Origin: Rhizobiales bacterium Ga0077545 | GTDB taxonomy: Bacteria; Pseudomonadota; Alphaproteobacteria; Rhizobiales; Methylopilaceae | Length of the DNA stretch: 64,000 bases | Reading direction: 5' to 3' | NCBI GenBank assembly: GCA_001464335.1 | Contig: LNEV01000009.1 | Location: 310,001 to 374,000, forward strand | Shown: piece by piece, positions 8,692 through 16,924 of the stretch | Layout of the letters: each line of letters starts with the position of its first letter | How positions within the stretch are numbered: position 1 is the first letter of the stretch | Notes under the pieces: model-generated | What the model was told of the DNA's origin: nothing | Databases searched by the model: none | The model's input: the letters and a program-made list of their open reading frames with translations, nothing else | Translations under genes and position numbers: made by a program

Positions 8692-9744
8692 ATGAGCGGC
8701 AAGGTGAAGGTCGGGATTTTCGGAGCCTCCGGGTATACGGGCGCCGAACTTCTGCGCCTGCTGGTGCCGCATCCGCATGTCGAACTGAAGCTGCTGACCG
8801 CCGACCGCAAGGCCGGGCTGAACATGGCGGACGTGTTTCCGCAGTTCACCGGCCTCGACCTTCCGGTCCTCACCAAGATCGACGAGGCGGACCTCTCGAC
8901 GGTCGACGCGCTGTTCACGGCGCTGCCGCACGGCACGACGCAGACGGTGATTTCGGATGCTTTCAAGAGCAATCCGAAACTGAAGATCGTGGATCTTTCC
9001 GCCGATTTCCGTCTCGGCGATCCGGCGGCTTACGCGACCTGGTATGGGCACGAGCATCACGCGCTCGATTTGCAGAAGGAAGCGGTGTTCGGCCTCACCG
9101 AGCATTACCGGGAGGCGATCAAGACGGCGCGGCTTGTCGCCAATCCCGGCTGCCATTCGACGACGTCCATCCTGCCGGTCGTGCCGCTGCTGAAAGCGGG
9201 GGTCATCGATCCGGACAATATCGTCATCGATTCGAAGACCGGCATGTCCGGCGCCGGGCGTGCCGCCAATGAGGCGATGCTGTTCTCCGAAGTGTCCGAG
9301 GGCATTCACGCCTATGGCGTCGGCAAGCACCGGCACACATCCGAACTCGATCAGGAATACGGCAAGGCGGCGGGGCGCGACGTCTTCGCCATGTTCACGC
9401 CGGTCCTCGCGCCGATGAACCGGGGCATCTACGCGACGGTCTATGTGCGGACGGCCAATGGCGCCAAGGCGGAAGACCTGCATGCCGCGCTTGCGAAAGC
9501 CTATGCGAACGAGCCTTTCGTGCAGGTGCTGAAATTCGGCCAGGTCCCGCATTCGCGGCATGTGCGCGGCTCGAACACTTGCCAGATCGGCGTCGTGGCG
9601 GACCGTCTGCCCGGTCGCGCCATCGTCATTTCGACGACGGACAATCTGATGAAGGGCGCGTCCGGACAGGCCGTGCAGAACTTCAACCTTGTCTTCGGGC
9701 TGCCGGAAACCTCGGGTCTCGCGGGCCCGGCTTTGTTTCCCTAA
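8692..9744 (+). CDS. argC: N-acetyl-gamma-glutamyl-phosphate reductase
   Basis: ArgC reduces N-acetyl-gamma-glutamyl phosphate to the semialdehyde with NADPH in arginine synthesis. The 350-residue protein starts with the cofactor-binding motif GIFGASGYTGAELLRLL and carries the catalytic cysteine in NPGCHSTTS (C154). Length and motifs fit the common long type. AGGAG at 8681-8685 is 6 bases before the ATG at 8692, which settles the start. It is divergent from nadA across about 244 bases, and its stop interlocks with that of convergent emrB (CTAA at 9741-9744). Confidence 0.96.
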   Translation: MSGKVKVGIFGASGYTGAELLRLLVPHPHVELKLLTADRKAGLNMADVFPQFTGLDLPVLTKIDEADLSTVDALFTALPHGTTQTVISDAFKSNPKLKIVDLSADFRLGDPAAYATWYGHEHHALDLQKEAVFGLTEHYREAIKTARLVANPGCHSTTSILPVVPLLKAGVIDPDNIVIDSKTGMSGAGRAANEAMLFSEVSEGIHAYGVGKHRHTSELDQEYGKAAGRDVFAMFTPVLAPMNRGIYATVYVRTANGAKAEDLHAALAKAYANEPFVQVLKFGQVPHSRHVRGSNTCQIGVVADRLPGRAIVISTTDNLMKGASGQAVQNFNLVFGLPETSGLAGPALFP

Positions 9745-11273
9745 TCCATCGCGGCGTGCGGGGCGCCTTGCCCCGCGACGGGCGCCGGACGCTTCATCAG
9801 GAAGACGATGGGCATTGCCAGAATGGCGACCCACATCATCAGCAGGAAATCGTCCGCATAGGCGATGACGGCCGCCTCGCGATTGGCGAGCTGGTTCAGC
9901 ACGGCCTTGCCCGCGAGCGTCGATGAATCCATCGCGGTTCCGGCAAGCCCCTGCACCGCCCACGCGAACGGCGAGACGTGCTGCACCAGTTCCGAATGGG
10001 CGACGGAGGTGTTCTGGATCAGGAGGAACGTCACCACCGAAATGCCGACCGCGCTTCCGATGTTGCGCGTCAGCGAGATGAGCGCGGCGCCGTCCGTGCG
10101 CTGATGGGCGGGCAGGGTGGCGAACGCAATCGTCTGGATGGGCACGAACAGGAAGCCGAGGCCGAAGCCCTGCACGACACCCGTCCAGATCAGGGTGAAC
10201 TGCGAGACATCGGGCGTGAATTTGGTCATTTCGTGCAGCACGAACGCCGTGAGCGTGAAGCCGATCAGCATCAGCATGCGCGGATCGAATCTTTGCACGA
10301 GGCGGCCGACGACCATCATCGCAACCATGGTTCCCATGCCGCGCGGCGCGAGCACGAAACCGGCCGTCATGACGGGATAGCCCATCAGGTTCTGAAGATA
10401 AGGCGTCAGCAGGGCGAGCGTCGCCAGAAGCACGATGCCGACGACGAACATCATCACAAGGCCGGAGACCAGATTGCGGTCGCGGAACAGGCTGGGATTG
10501 ATGAATGGCTTGTCGCCGGTCGCGGTATGGACGATGAACAGATAGAAGCCGATCACGCTGAGAACCGCATACAGCCAGATCTCGCCGGATTCGAACCACG
10601 CGACCTGTTCTCCCCGGTCGAGCATCATCTGCAGCGCGCCGATGCCGATGCTGAGCATGCCGAAGCCGAACCAGTCGAATTTCAGATTTCGCACGCGCTC
10701 CGCCGCCGGGAGAACGAACAGAAATCCGAGGAATGTCAGCACGCCGAAGGGCAGGTTGACGAAGAACACCCAGCGCCAGTTGTAGGTTTCCGTCAGCCAG
10801 CCGCCGAGCGTCGGGCCGAGGATAGGGCCGAGCATCACCCCCATGCCCCACATCGCCATGGCCGAGCCGCGCTGCTCTTCCGGGTAAAGGTCGAACATCA
10901 CCGCCTGCGACAGCGGGACGAGCGCCGCGCCGAACACGCCCTGCAGCAGGCGATAGAACACCATGGTTTCGAGCGAGGAAGCGACGCCGCACAGCATGCT
11001 GGCGATGGTGAAACCGCCGACACCTGCCAGAAACACCGTCTTGCGGCCGAAGCGGGAGGTGAGCCAGCCGACCGGCGGCGTCATGATGGCGGCCGCGACG
11101 ATGTAGGAGGTCAGCACCCAGGTGATCTGGTCCTGCGTCGCGCCGAGCGATCCCTGCATATAGGGCAGAGCGACGTTGGCGATCGTCGTGTCGAGCGCCT
11201 GCATGATGGTCGCCATCATGGCGCAGGCCACGATGATCGGTCGGACGCGCAGGATTTCCGGTGAAATGCTCAT
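9741..11273 (-). CDS. emrB: DHA2-family MFS drug efflux permease (EmrB/QacA-like)
   Basis: This is a 14-helix major facilitator of about 510 residues. The N-terminus has the DHA2 signature (MQALDTTIANVALPYMQGSLGA), then WVLTSYIVAAAIMTP, the motif A-like WLTSRFGRKTVF, and the motif C-like GMGVMLGPILGPTLGG. With the upstream membrane-fusion gene it would form an EmrAB-type tripartite efflux pump driven by protons; the substrate is unknown. An ATG at 11273 is favoured, though GTG at 11291, overlapping the emrA stop, is possible. It is the last gene of the marR-emrA-emrB operon. Confidence 0.9.
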   Translation of the reverse strand: MSISPEILRVRPIIVACAMMATIMQALDTTIANVALPYMQGSLGATQDQITWVLTSYIVAAAIMTPPVGWLTSRFGRKTVFLAGVGGFTIASMLCGVASSLETMVFYRLLQGVFGAALVPLSQAVMFDLYPEEQRGSAMAMWGMGVMLGPILGPTLGGWLTETYNWRWVFFVNLPFGVLTFLGFLFVLPAAERVRNLKFDWFGFGMLSIGIGALQMMLDRGEQVAWFESGEIWLYAVLSVIGFYLFIVHTATGDKPFINPSLFRDRNLVSGLVMMFVVGIVLLATLALLTPYLQNLMGYPVMTAGFVLAPRGMGTMVAMMVVGRLVQRFDPRMLMLIGFTLTAFVLHEMTKFTPDVSQFTLIWTGVVQGFGLGFLFVPIQTIAFATLPAHQRTDGAALISLTRNIGSAVGISVVTFLLIQNTSVAHSELVQHVSPFAWAVQGLAGTAMDSSTLAGKAVLNQLANREAAVIAYADDFLLMMWVAILAMPIVFLMKRPAPVAGQGAPHAAMD

Positions 11274-11287
11274 GGCTTTGACGGACC

Positions 11288-12376
11288 TCACACGCCCGTG
11301 TCGATGCTCACATTGGCGCTCATGCCGGCGCGCAGGACAGGATCGTCGGGCTGGAGGTCAATACGAATGCGGACGGGGATGCGCTGGACGACCTTGACCC
11401 AGTTGCCGCTGGAATTCTGCGCCGGAAGAAGCGCGAACTGCGCGCCGGTGCCGGGGCTGATCGAATCCACCTCACCGGTAAAACTGTGGTTCGGATAGGC
11501 GTCGACGGTCACGTCGACCTTTTCGCCGGGCCTTATCTTTTCGAGGTCCGTTTCCTTCGGGTTGGCATCGACCCAGACATGCGCGACATCGACCAGCGCA
11601 AGCGCCGCCGTTCCGGGCGCGAGGTAGCGGCCGGACAGGAGGGTCGAGGACTGCGTAACGACGCCGCCGATGGGCGCGCGAAGCTCCGTGAGGCGCAGAT
11701 TGCGCTCGGCCTGATCGAGCTGCGCCTTGGCCTGCATATAGGCCGGATATTTTTCGAGCGGCAGGTTCGTGTCGCCGCCGAGCTGGGCCAGAACTTCGCG
11801 CTCCATCTCCTGATCGGCAGCGAGCGTGCCTTCGGCCTGATTGAGCGCGGCGCGGGCCTTGTCGAGATCGGCCTGCGCGGAAAACTTGTTCGCGGCGAGC
11901 GTGGCGATGCGCTCGAAATTGGTCTTCTGGTAATCGAGCTGCGTCTGCGCGGTCATGATGTCCCGCTGCGCCCTTGAATGCGACTGCTTCAGCGCATCGA
12001 GCTGAAGGCGCGCGGCCTCCATATTGGCATGGGCGGTGTCGCGAGCGATGCGATACGGCTCGGCATCGATGCGAAACAGCACATCACCTGCGGCAACGAT
12101 CTGCCCTTCGCGGACATTCACATCCGTCACATTGCCCGTCACCTGCGGCATCACGACAACCGTGTCCGCACCGACATAGGCATTATCGGTTTCGACATAT
12201 TGGCCACCGGAAAACCAGTAGGCGGCGGCGCTCCCGGCAATCAGCAGCGGCCCGCCGATCATCAAGAGCCTGCGCGTGCCGAGGCGCGCGAGGAGGCTCT
12301 TCCTGGGCGGCTCGGGAAGGTCCGCCTCAAGCAGCGGAGTCTGTTGTGTTCTGTCCAGCATTTTCGGTGCCTGCAT
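11288..12376 (-). CDS. emrA: HlyD/EmrA-family membrane fusion protein
   Basis: The 362-residue protein has a short cytoplasmic N-terminus, one transmembrane helix at about residues 35-52, then the periplasmic adaptor layout. That is a lipoyl half-motif (YVETDNAYVGAD, VNVREGQIVAAGDVLF), a long coiled-coil hairpin (about 100-215), the second lipoyl half (LRAPIGGVVT) and a beta-barrel domain (DANPKETDLEKIRPGE). It links the inner-membrane permease to an outer-membrane channel. It overlaps the end of marR by about 50 bases and is followed closely by emrB. No outer-membrane factor is encoded nearby. Confidence 0.92.
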   Translation of the reverse strand: MQAPKMLDRTQQTPLLEADLPEPPRKSLLARLGTRRLLMIGGPLLIAGSAAAYWFSGGQYVETDNAYVGADTVVVMPQVTGNVTDVNVREGQIVAAGDVLFRIDAEPYRIARDTAHANMEAARLQLDALKQSHSRAQRDIMTAQTQLDYQKTNFERIATLAANKFSAQADLDKARAALNQAEGTLAADQEMEREVLAQLGGDTNLPLEKYPAYMQAKAQLDQAERNLRLTELRAPIGGVVTQSSTLLSGRYLAPGTAALALVDVAHVWVDANPKETDLEKIRPGEKVDVTVDAYPNHSFTGEVDSISPGTGAQFALLPAQNSSGNWVKVVQRIPVRIRIDLQPDDPVLRAGMSANVSIDTGV

Positions 12377-12812
12377 TTTCGGAAGCGAGAAGTTGGGCGC
12401 GCAGCTCGTCGAGAGCGCGCGTCAGCGTTTCGAGGGTTTCGGGAGTGAGGTGAGCCAGAGCGGGCTCAAGCACGCTCTGGGCGACGGCACGCACCTGTTC
12501 GAGAACGGGCGCGGCCGCCGGGAGCAGATAAAGACGATAGGCCCGCCGGTCGGCTGGGTCTGCGCGGCGTTCGACAAGTCCCGCCTGTTCGAGCTTGTCG
12601 ATGTGGCGGGCGATGCTGATCGGCTCCATTTCCATATCGACCGCGAGATCGACCTGGCGTTGGCCTTCGTTCCGGGAAATTCGGCTCAGCACGACCCATT
12701 GGGCGCGTGACAGGCCGATGGAGCGGGCGCGCTTGTCGATGACGCGGCGCGTGATCCGTGCGGTCTCGGAGAGGAGAAAGCCGAACTGGAGCTGGGGCGA
12801 ATAGGGTTTCAT
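12327..12812 (-). CDS. MarR-family transcriptional regulator
   Basis: This protein of about 161 residues has the MarR winged-helix core: LSRAQWVVLSRI, then QRQVDLAVDMEMEPISIARHIDKLEQAGLVERRADPADRRAYRLYL with the DPxDRR wing. It heads an operon with emrA and emrB, the classical arrangement for a ligand-released repressor of a drug efflux pump. The ATG at 12812 is preferred to a TTG at 12830. A perfect 22-bp palindrome lies 31 bases upstream of the start and is the likely autoregulatory operator. Confidence 0.93.
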   Translation of the reverse strand: MKPYSPQLQFGFLLSETARITRRVIDKRARSIGLSRAQWVVLSRISRNEGQRQVDLAVDMEMEPISIARHIDKLEQAGLVERRADPADRRAYRLYLLPAAAPVLEQVRAVAQSVLEPALAHLTPETLETLTRALDELRAQLLASENAGTENAGQNTTDSAA

Positions 12813-12843
12813 GAGAACCCATATAGGCAATGATAAGGTAATT

Positions 12844-12865
12844 GATAATAAGCTAGCTTATTATC
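12844..12865. promoter_or_regulatory. Perfect 22-bp palindrome, probable MarR operator
   Basis: The eleven bases GATAATAAGCT at 12844-12854 are followed directly by their exact reverse complement (12855-12865). It lies between marR-emrAB (minus) and a divergent lipoprotein gene (plus). MarR dimers bind palindromes of about this size beside their own gene. A weak -10 like TATCAT on the minus strand (12835-12830) would place the palindrome over the -35 region, the usual position for a repressor. Confidence 0.75.
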
Positions 12866-12944
12866 TCTTCGTATGAGTGATCCGGTCTCGCTTCACCACT
12901 CATTCAGGTCTATCGATAAAATTGAACGGGGGCGGAGAGTCGGT

Positions 12945-13202
12945 GTGGAGCAGGCTGTGCAGCGAGCGAAACGGATTGCAGTTCTGGTGCTGGGTCTGGG
13001 CGTTGCCGCCTGCTCGACACCGAGCGAGCGCTACGGGCTGGCGCCGCCCGAAAAGTCGGGCGCATATCCGAACATCAATCTGGATCCGACGGTGAAGTCG
13101 TCGCAGCCGGTGCTGACGCCGCAGCAGCGCGATGCCGAGGAAGCCGAACTGCAGAGACAGGCCGGGAAAAGGCCCAAAACGCAAAGTCCGGCCGCCAACT
13201 GA
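12945..13202 (+). CDS. Small putative lipoprotein
   Basis: Translation from GTG at 12945, with GGAG seven bases upstream, gives an 85-residue protein with a short basic N-terminus, a hydrophobic stretch and a lipobox-like LGVAAC followed by S, as in an acylated lipoprotein. The mature part is rich in proline and glutamine. An upstream ATG at 12873 would bury the signal behind 24 extra residues and has no good ribosome-binding site. It diverges from marR across the 22-bp palindrome, so the same regulator may affect it. Similar small lipoproteins sit in many rhizobial genomes; its function is unknown. Confidence 0.65.
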   Translation: MEQAVQRAKRIAVLVLGLGVAACSTPSERYGLAPPEKSGAYPNINLDPTVKSSQPVLTPQQRDAEEAELQRQAGKRPKTQSPAAN

Positions 13203-13273
13203 CGTGAATCCGCCGCTTTCGCGCCAGAACGTGCTATATTATTGAGACACCAGAACCCCTGTCAGGACTGAAC

Positions 13274-14491
13274 ATGCAAAAGGACTTTCACTCGATCCGC
13301 CGTCTGCCGCCTTACGTCTTCGAGCAGGTGAACCGGGTGAAGGCCGCCGCACGCAAGCAGGGCGCCGACATCATCGATCTCGGCATGGGCAATCCCGATC
13401 TGCCGACCCCCGAGCACATCACGGCAAAGCTCTGCGAAAACGCCACGAAGCCGCGCACGAACCGCTATTCGGCATCGAAGGGCATTCCGGGCCTTCGCAA
13501 GGCGCAGGCGAATTATTACGAGCGCCGCTTCGGCGTGCGGCTGAATCCGGAAACGCAGGTCGTCTCCACGCTGGGCTCGAAAGAGGGCTTCGCGAACATG
13601 GCGCAGGCCATCACCGCGCCGGGCGATGTCATTCTCGTTCCCAATCCGAGCTATCCGATCCACGCCTTCGGCTTCCTGATGGCCGGCGGCGTCATCCGCA
13701 ACGTGCCCTCGACGCCCGGGCCGGATTATTTCGTCGCGCTCGAGCGCGCCATCCAGCATTCGATTCCGAAGCCGCTGGCCGTCGTCGTGTGTTTCCCGTC
13801 GAACCCGACGGCCGAAGTCGCGAGCCTCGATTTCTACAAGGATCTCGTTGCCTTCGCGAAGAAGCACGAAATCTGGGTGCTGTCGGACATCGCCTACTCG
13901 GAAATCTATTTCGACGAAGTCCCGCCCTCGATCCTTCAGGTGCCGGGCGCGTTCGATGTCGCGGTCGAATTCACCTCCATGTCGAAGACCTATTCCATGC
14001 CCGGCTGGCGCGTCGGTTTCGCCGTCGGCAACGAACATCTGATCGGCGCTCTGGCGCGGGTGAAGTCCTATCTCGATTACGGGGCTTTCACGCCGATCCA
14101 GGTGGCGGCGACGGCGGCCCTCAACGGCCCGCAGGATTGCGTCGAGGAAATGCGCGCGATCTACCGCAGCCGCCGCGATGTGCTCGTGGACAGCTTCACC
14201 AAAGCGGGCTGGGACATTCCGGCGCCCAAGGCCTCGATGTTTGCCTGGGTGCCGATCCCGGACAAGTTCCGCAGCATGGGCAGTGTCGAATTCGCCAAGC
14301 TGCTGGTCGAGAAGGCCGATGTGGCGGTTTCGCCGGGCGCGGGCTTTGGCGAACATGGCGACGATTACGTGCGCATTGCACTCGTCGAGAACGAGCACCG
14401 CATCCGCCAGGCCGCGCGCAACATCCGCCGTTTCCTTGAAACTTCGGACGAGACATTGCACAACGTGATCCCGCTTGCTGCGGCTCGCTGA
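13274..14491 (+). CDS. Class I/II PLP aminotransferase (AlaC / LL-DAP aminotransferase-like)
   Basis: This 405-residue fold-type I aminotransferase has the substrate loop DLGMGNPDLPTPEHI, the NPSYPIHAFGF region, FPSNPTAE, and the PLP-lysine motif SMSKTYSMPGWRVGF. Members are annotated as alanine-synthesising aminotransferase (AlaC) or LL-diaminopimelate aminotransferase. The homoserine dehydrogenase gene 30 bases downstream on the same strand points to amino acid biosynthesis from aspartate. Which amino acid it makes cannot be told from sequence. Confidence 0.85.
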   Translation: MQKDFHSIRRLPPYVFEQVNRVKAAARKQGADIIDLGMGNPDLPTPEHITAKLCENATKPRTNRYSASKGIPGLRKAQANYYERRFGVRLNPETQVVSTLGSKEGFANMAQAITAPGDVILVPNPSYPIHAFGFLMAGGVIRNVPSTPGPDYFVALERAIQHSIPKPLAVVVCFPSNPTAEVASLDFYKDLVAFAKKHEIWVLSDIAYSEIYFDEVPPSILQVPGAFDVAVEFTSMSKTYSMPGWRVGFAVGNEHLIGALARVKSYLDYGAFTPIQVAATAALNGPQDCVEEMRAIYRSRRDVLVDSFTKAGWDIPAPKASMFAWVPIPDKFRSMGSVEFAKLLVEKADVAVSPGAGFGEHGDDYVRIALVENEHRIRQAARNIRRFLETSDETLHNVIPLAAAR

Positions 14492-14521
14492 CGAGTCGTG
14501 GAAGCCCGCCCGGGAACGTTT

Positions 14522-15844
14522 ATGGCTTCAGCTTTGAGAGTAGGTGTCGCCGGTCTCGGCACTGTCGGCGCGTCTGTCCTTCGCATTATCGGCGAGCGCC
14601 GTGATGCGCTTTCCGCCGCGAGCGGCCGTCCGATTCAGGTCACGGCCGTCTGCGCGCGCGACCGCACGAAGGATCGCGGCATCGATCTGAGCAATATCCG
14701 CTGGCACGACAGCCCGGCCGATCTCGCGGCCGATGGGAATGTCGATCTCGTCGTCGAACTGATCGGCGGCGCGGACGGCAAGGCGCGCGAGACGGTCGAA
14801 GCCGCCTTGAAGGCCGGGAAGCCGGTCGTCACCGCCAACAAGGCGCTGCTTGCCGCGCACGGCCTCGCACTGGCGGCGCTGGCGGAAGAAAAGAACGTCG
14901 CGCTGGCTTTTGAGGCGGCGGTCGCGGGTGGCATCCCGATCATCAAGACCCTGCGCGAAGCTTTGCCCGGCAGCAGGCTCGACCGCGTGTCGGGCATCCT
15001 CAACGGCACCTGCAACTACATCCTGACGCAGATGGAGGAGGAGGGGCTGCCCTTCGCCGCCGCGCTCTCGGAGGCGCAGAGGCTCGGTTATGCCGAAGCG
15101 GACCCGACCTTCGACATCGGCGGCTTCGACGCCGCGCACAAACTGGCGATCCTGACGAGCCTCGCCTTCGGCGTGCAGATCGATGCGGACGCGATCTACA
15201 TCGAAGGCATCGAGAGCATTTCGCCGCTCGACCTCGCGATTGCCGAAGAGCTCGGCTACCGCATCAAGCTTCTCGGCGTGGCAACGCGCACCGAGCAGGG
15301 CGTCGAACAGCGCGTGCATCTGGCGATGGTGCCGAAATCTGCGCCTTTGGCGCAGGTCATGGGCGTCACCAATGCGGTGACGATTTCCGGCTCCGCGAGC
15401 GAGATCACGCTTGTCGGTCCGGGAGCCGGCGGCGATGCCACAGCATCGGCGGTGATCGCGGACATCGTCGATGTCGCCCGCGGTGCCAGCCGTGCGCCCT
15501 TCGGCGTGCCGGTGTCGAGGCTTGAAAAGATGAAACGCGCGCCGATCCAGACCCATGAAGGCGGCTATTACATCCGCCTCGATGTTGTTGACGAGCCCGG
15601 TACGGCCGCCTCCATCGCCACCCGCATGGCCGAACAGCAGATTTCCTTGGACAGCATTCTCCAGCGCAAGCCGCGCGACAAAAAGTCCATCGAAGCCGTT
15701 GATCCGGAACACAAAACAGTTCCACTCGTTCTTATTACCCACGCCACGACAGAGGCTGCGGTGCGCAAGGCTCTCGACGCGGTTCTTGCCGATAGGCACA
15801 TTGATGGCACCCCGCAGGTCATCCGCATCGAAAAGGATCAATAG
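14522..15844 (+). CDS. hom: Homoserine dehydrogenase
   Basis: Hom reduces aspartate semialdehyde to homoserine for threonine and methionine synthesis. The protein of about 440 residues has the N-terminal NAD(P)-binding GVAGLGTVG, the VTANKALLAAHG and GGIPIIKTLREAL segments, NGTCNYILTQM, and the catalytic-domain AEADPTFDIGGFDAAHK. A C-terminal ACT domain (YYIRLDVVDEPGTAASIA) probably gives threonine feedback control. A GTG at 14498 is an alternative start with eight extra residues. glpX follows one base after the stop. Confidence 0.96.
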   Translation: MASALRVGVAGLGTVGASVLRIIGERRDALSAASGRPIQVTAVCARDRTKDRGIDLSNIRWHDSPADLAADGNVDLVVELIGGADGKARETVEAALKAGKPVVTANKALLAAHGLALAALAEEKNVALAFEAAVAGGIPIIKTLREALPGSRLDRVSGILNGTCNYILTQMEEEGLPFAAALSEAQRLGYAEADPTFDIGGFDAAHKLAILTSLAFGVQIDADAIYIEGIESISPLDLAIAEELGYRIKLLGVATRTEQGVEQRVHLAMVPKSAPLAQVMGVTNAVTISGSASEITLVGPGAGGDATASAVIADIVDVARGASRAPFGVPVSRLEKMKRAPIQTHEGGYYIRLDVVDEPGTAASIATRMAEQQISLDSILQRKPRDKKSIEAVDPEHKTVPLVLITHATTEAAVRKALDAVLADRHIDGTPQVIRIEKDQ

Positions 15845-15845
15845 C

Positions 15846-16841
15846 TTGTCCGAAATCACCGTCGAACATGGCAGGGTCATCGAACGTCTTCTGACGCTCG
15901 AACTGGTGCGCGTGACCGAACGTGCCGCCGTGGCTTCCGCGCGCTGGCGCGGGCGCGGCGACAAGAACGCCGCCGATCAAGCGGCCGTCGATGCCATGCG
16001 CCGCGAACTCGCCAAACTTGAAATCGACGGCACGGTCGTCATCGGCGAAGGCGAGCGCGATGAGGCGCCCATGCTCTTCATCGGCGAGGAAATCGGCACA
16101 AAGAAGGGCCCGAAGGTCGACATCGCGGTCGATCCGCTCGAAGGCACGGCGCTCTGTGCGGACGACACGCCCGGCGCGATCTGCGTGATGGCGATGGCCG
16201 AAGGCGGCACGCTGCTGCACGCGCCGGACGCTTACATGCAGAAGATCGCCATCGGCCCGGGCTACGCGCCGGGCACGGTCGATCTCGACGCGCCGGCCGA
16301 CGTGAACGTGCTGTCGCTTGCGAAGGCCAAGGGCGTGAAGCCCAGCGAGATCGGCGTTCTGCTGCTGGACCGTCCGCGCCATTACGACATGATCGAAAAG
16401 GTGCGCGCGACAGGAGCGCGCGTGCGCCTCATCACCGACGGCGACGTCGCGGGCGTCATCTACACGACGCGGCCTTCGGAAACGGGGATCGATCTTTACA
16501 TGGGCATCGGCGCGGCGCCGGAAGGCGTGCTTGCCGCTTCGGCCCTGCGCTGCGTCGGCGGCCAGATGCAGGCGCGCCTCGTGCTCGACACGCCGGAAAA
16601 GATCGAACGCGCCGCAAAGATGGGCGTGAGCGATCCGAATCGCCTCTACGAAGTGACGGACCTTGCCTCCGGCGACGTCATCGTCGCGGCGACCGGCGTC
16701 ACGACGGGCCCGCTCGTCACAGGCGTGCATTTCGGGCCTGATTACATCGAGACAGAGACGGTGGTGTACCGCTCCGCAACCGGAACGGTGCGCCGCATCC
16801 GCGCCGAACACCGCGAAATGGGCAAATTCTATCTGGACTGA
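15846..16841 (+). CDS. glpX: Class II fructose-1,6-bisphosphatase
   Basis: GlpX hydrolyses fructose-1,6-bisphosphate in gluconeogenesis and uses a metal site distinct from class I enzymes. The 331-residue protein has the family signatures RWRGRGDKNAADQAAVDAMR, VVIGEGERDEAPML, the DPLEGT metal motif, and GIDLYMGIGAAPEGVLAASALR. The start is TTG at 15846, with AAGGA about ten bases upstream; the longer reading frame upstream only overlaps hom. It is one base after hom, so the two are translationally linked. In many relatives recJ follows hom-glpX; here a fatty-acid operon does. Confidence 0.95.
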   Translation: MSEITVEHGRVIERLLTLELVRVTERAAVASARWRGRGDKNAADQAAVDAMRRELAKLEIDGTVVIGEGERDEAPMLFIGEEIGTKKGPKVDIAVDPLEGTALCADDTPGAICVMAMAEGGTLLHAPDAYMQKIAIGPGYAPGTVDLDAPADVNVLSLAKAKGVKPSEIGVLLLDRPRHYDMIEKVRATGARVRLITDGDVAGVIYTTRPSETGIDLYMGIGAAPEGVLAASALRCVGGQMQARLVLDTPEKIERAAKMGVSDPNRLYEVTDLASGDVIVAATGVTTGPLVTGVHFGPDYIETETVVYRSATGTVRRIRAEHREMGKFYLD

Positions 16842-16924
16842 TCGCGTAATCGTTCGTTGCGTTCAACCTGTCTAAACCCTAGCGGGCATATGATGCCCGA
16901 AAGAGGCTGGCGAGGAACGCTGAC

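Noticed and set aside
16842..16924. Loss of recJ after hom-glpX as evidence of an insertion
   Set aside because: The order hom-glpX-recJ is common but not universal in the order, and there are no repeat ends or mobile-element genes here, so it was not raised as a finding.
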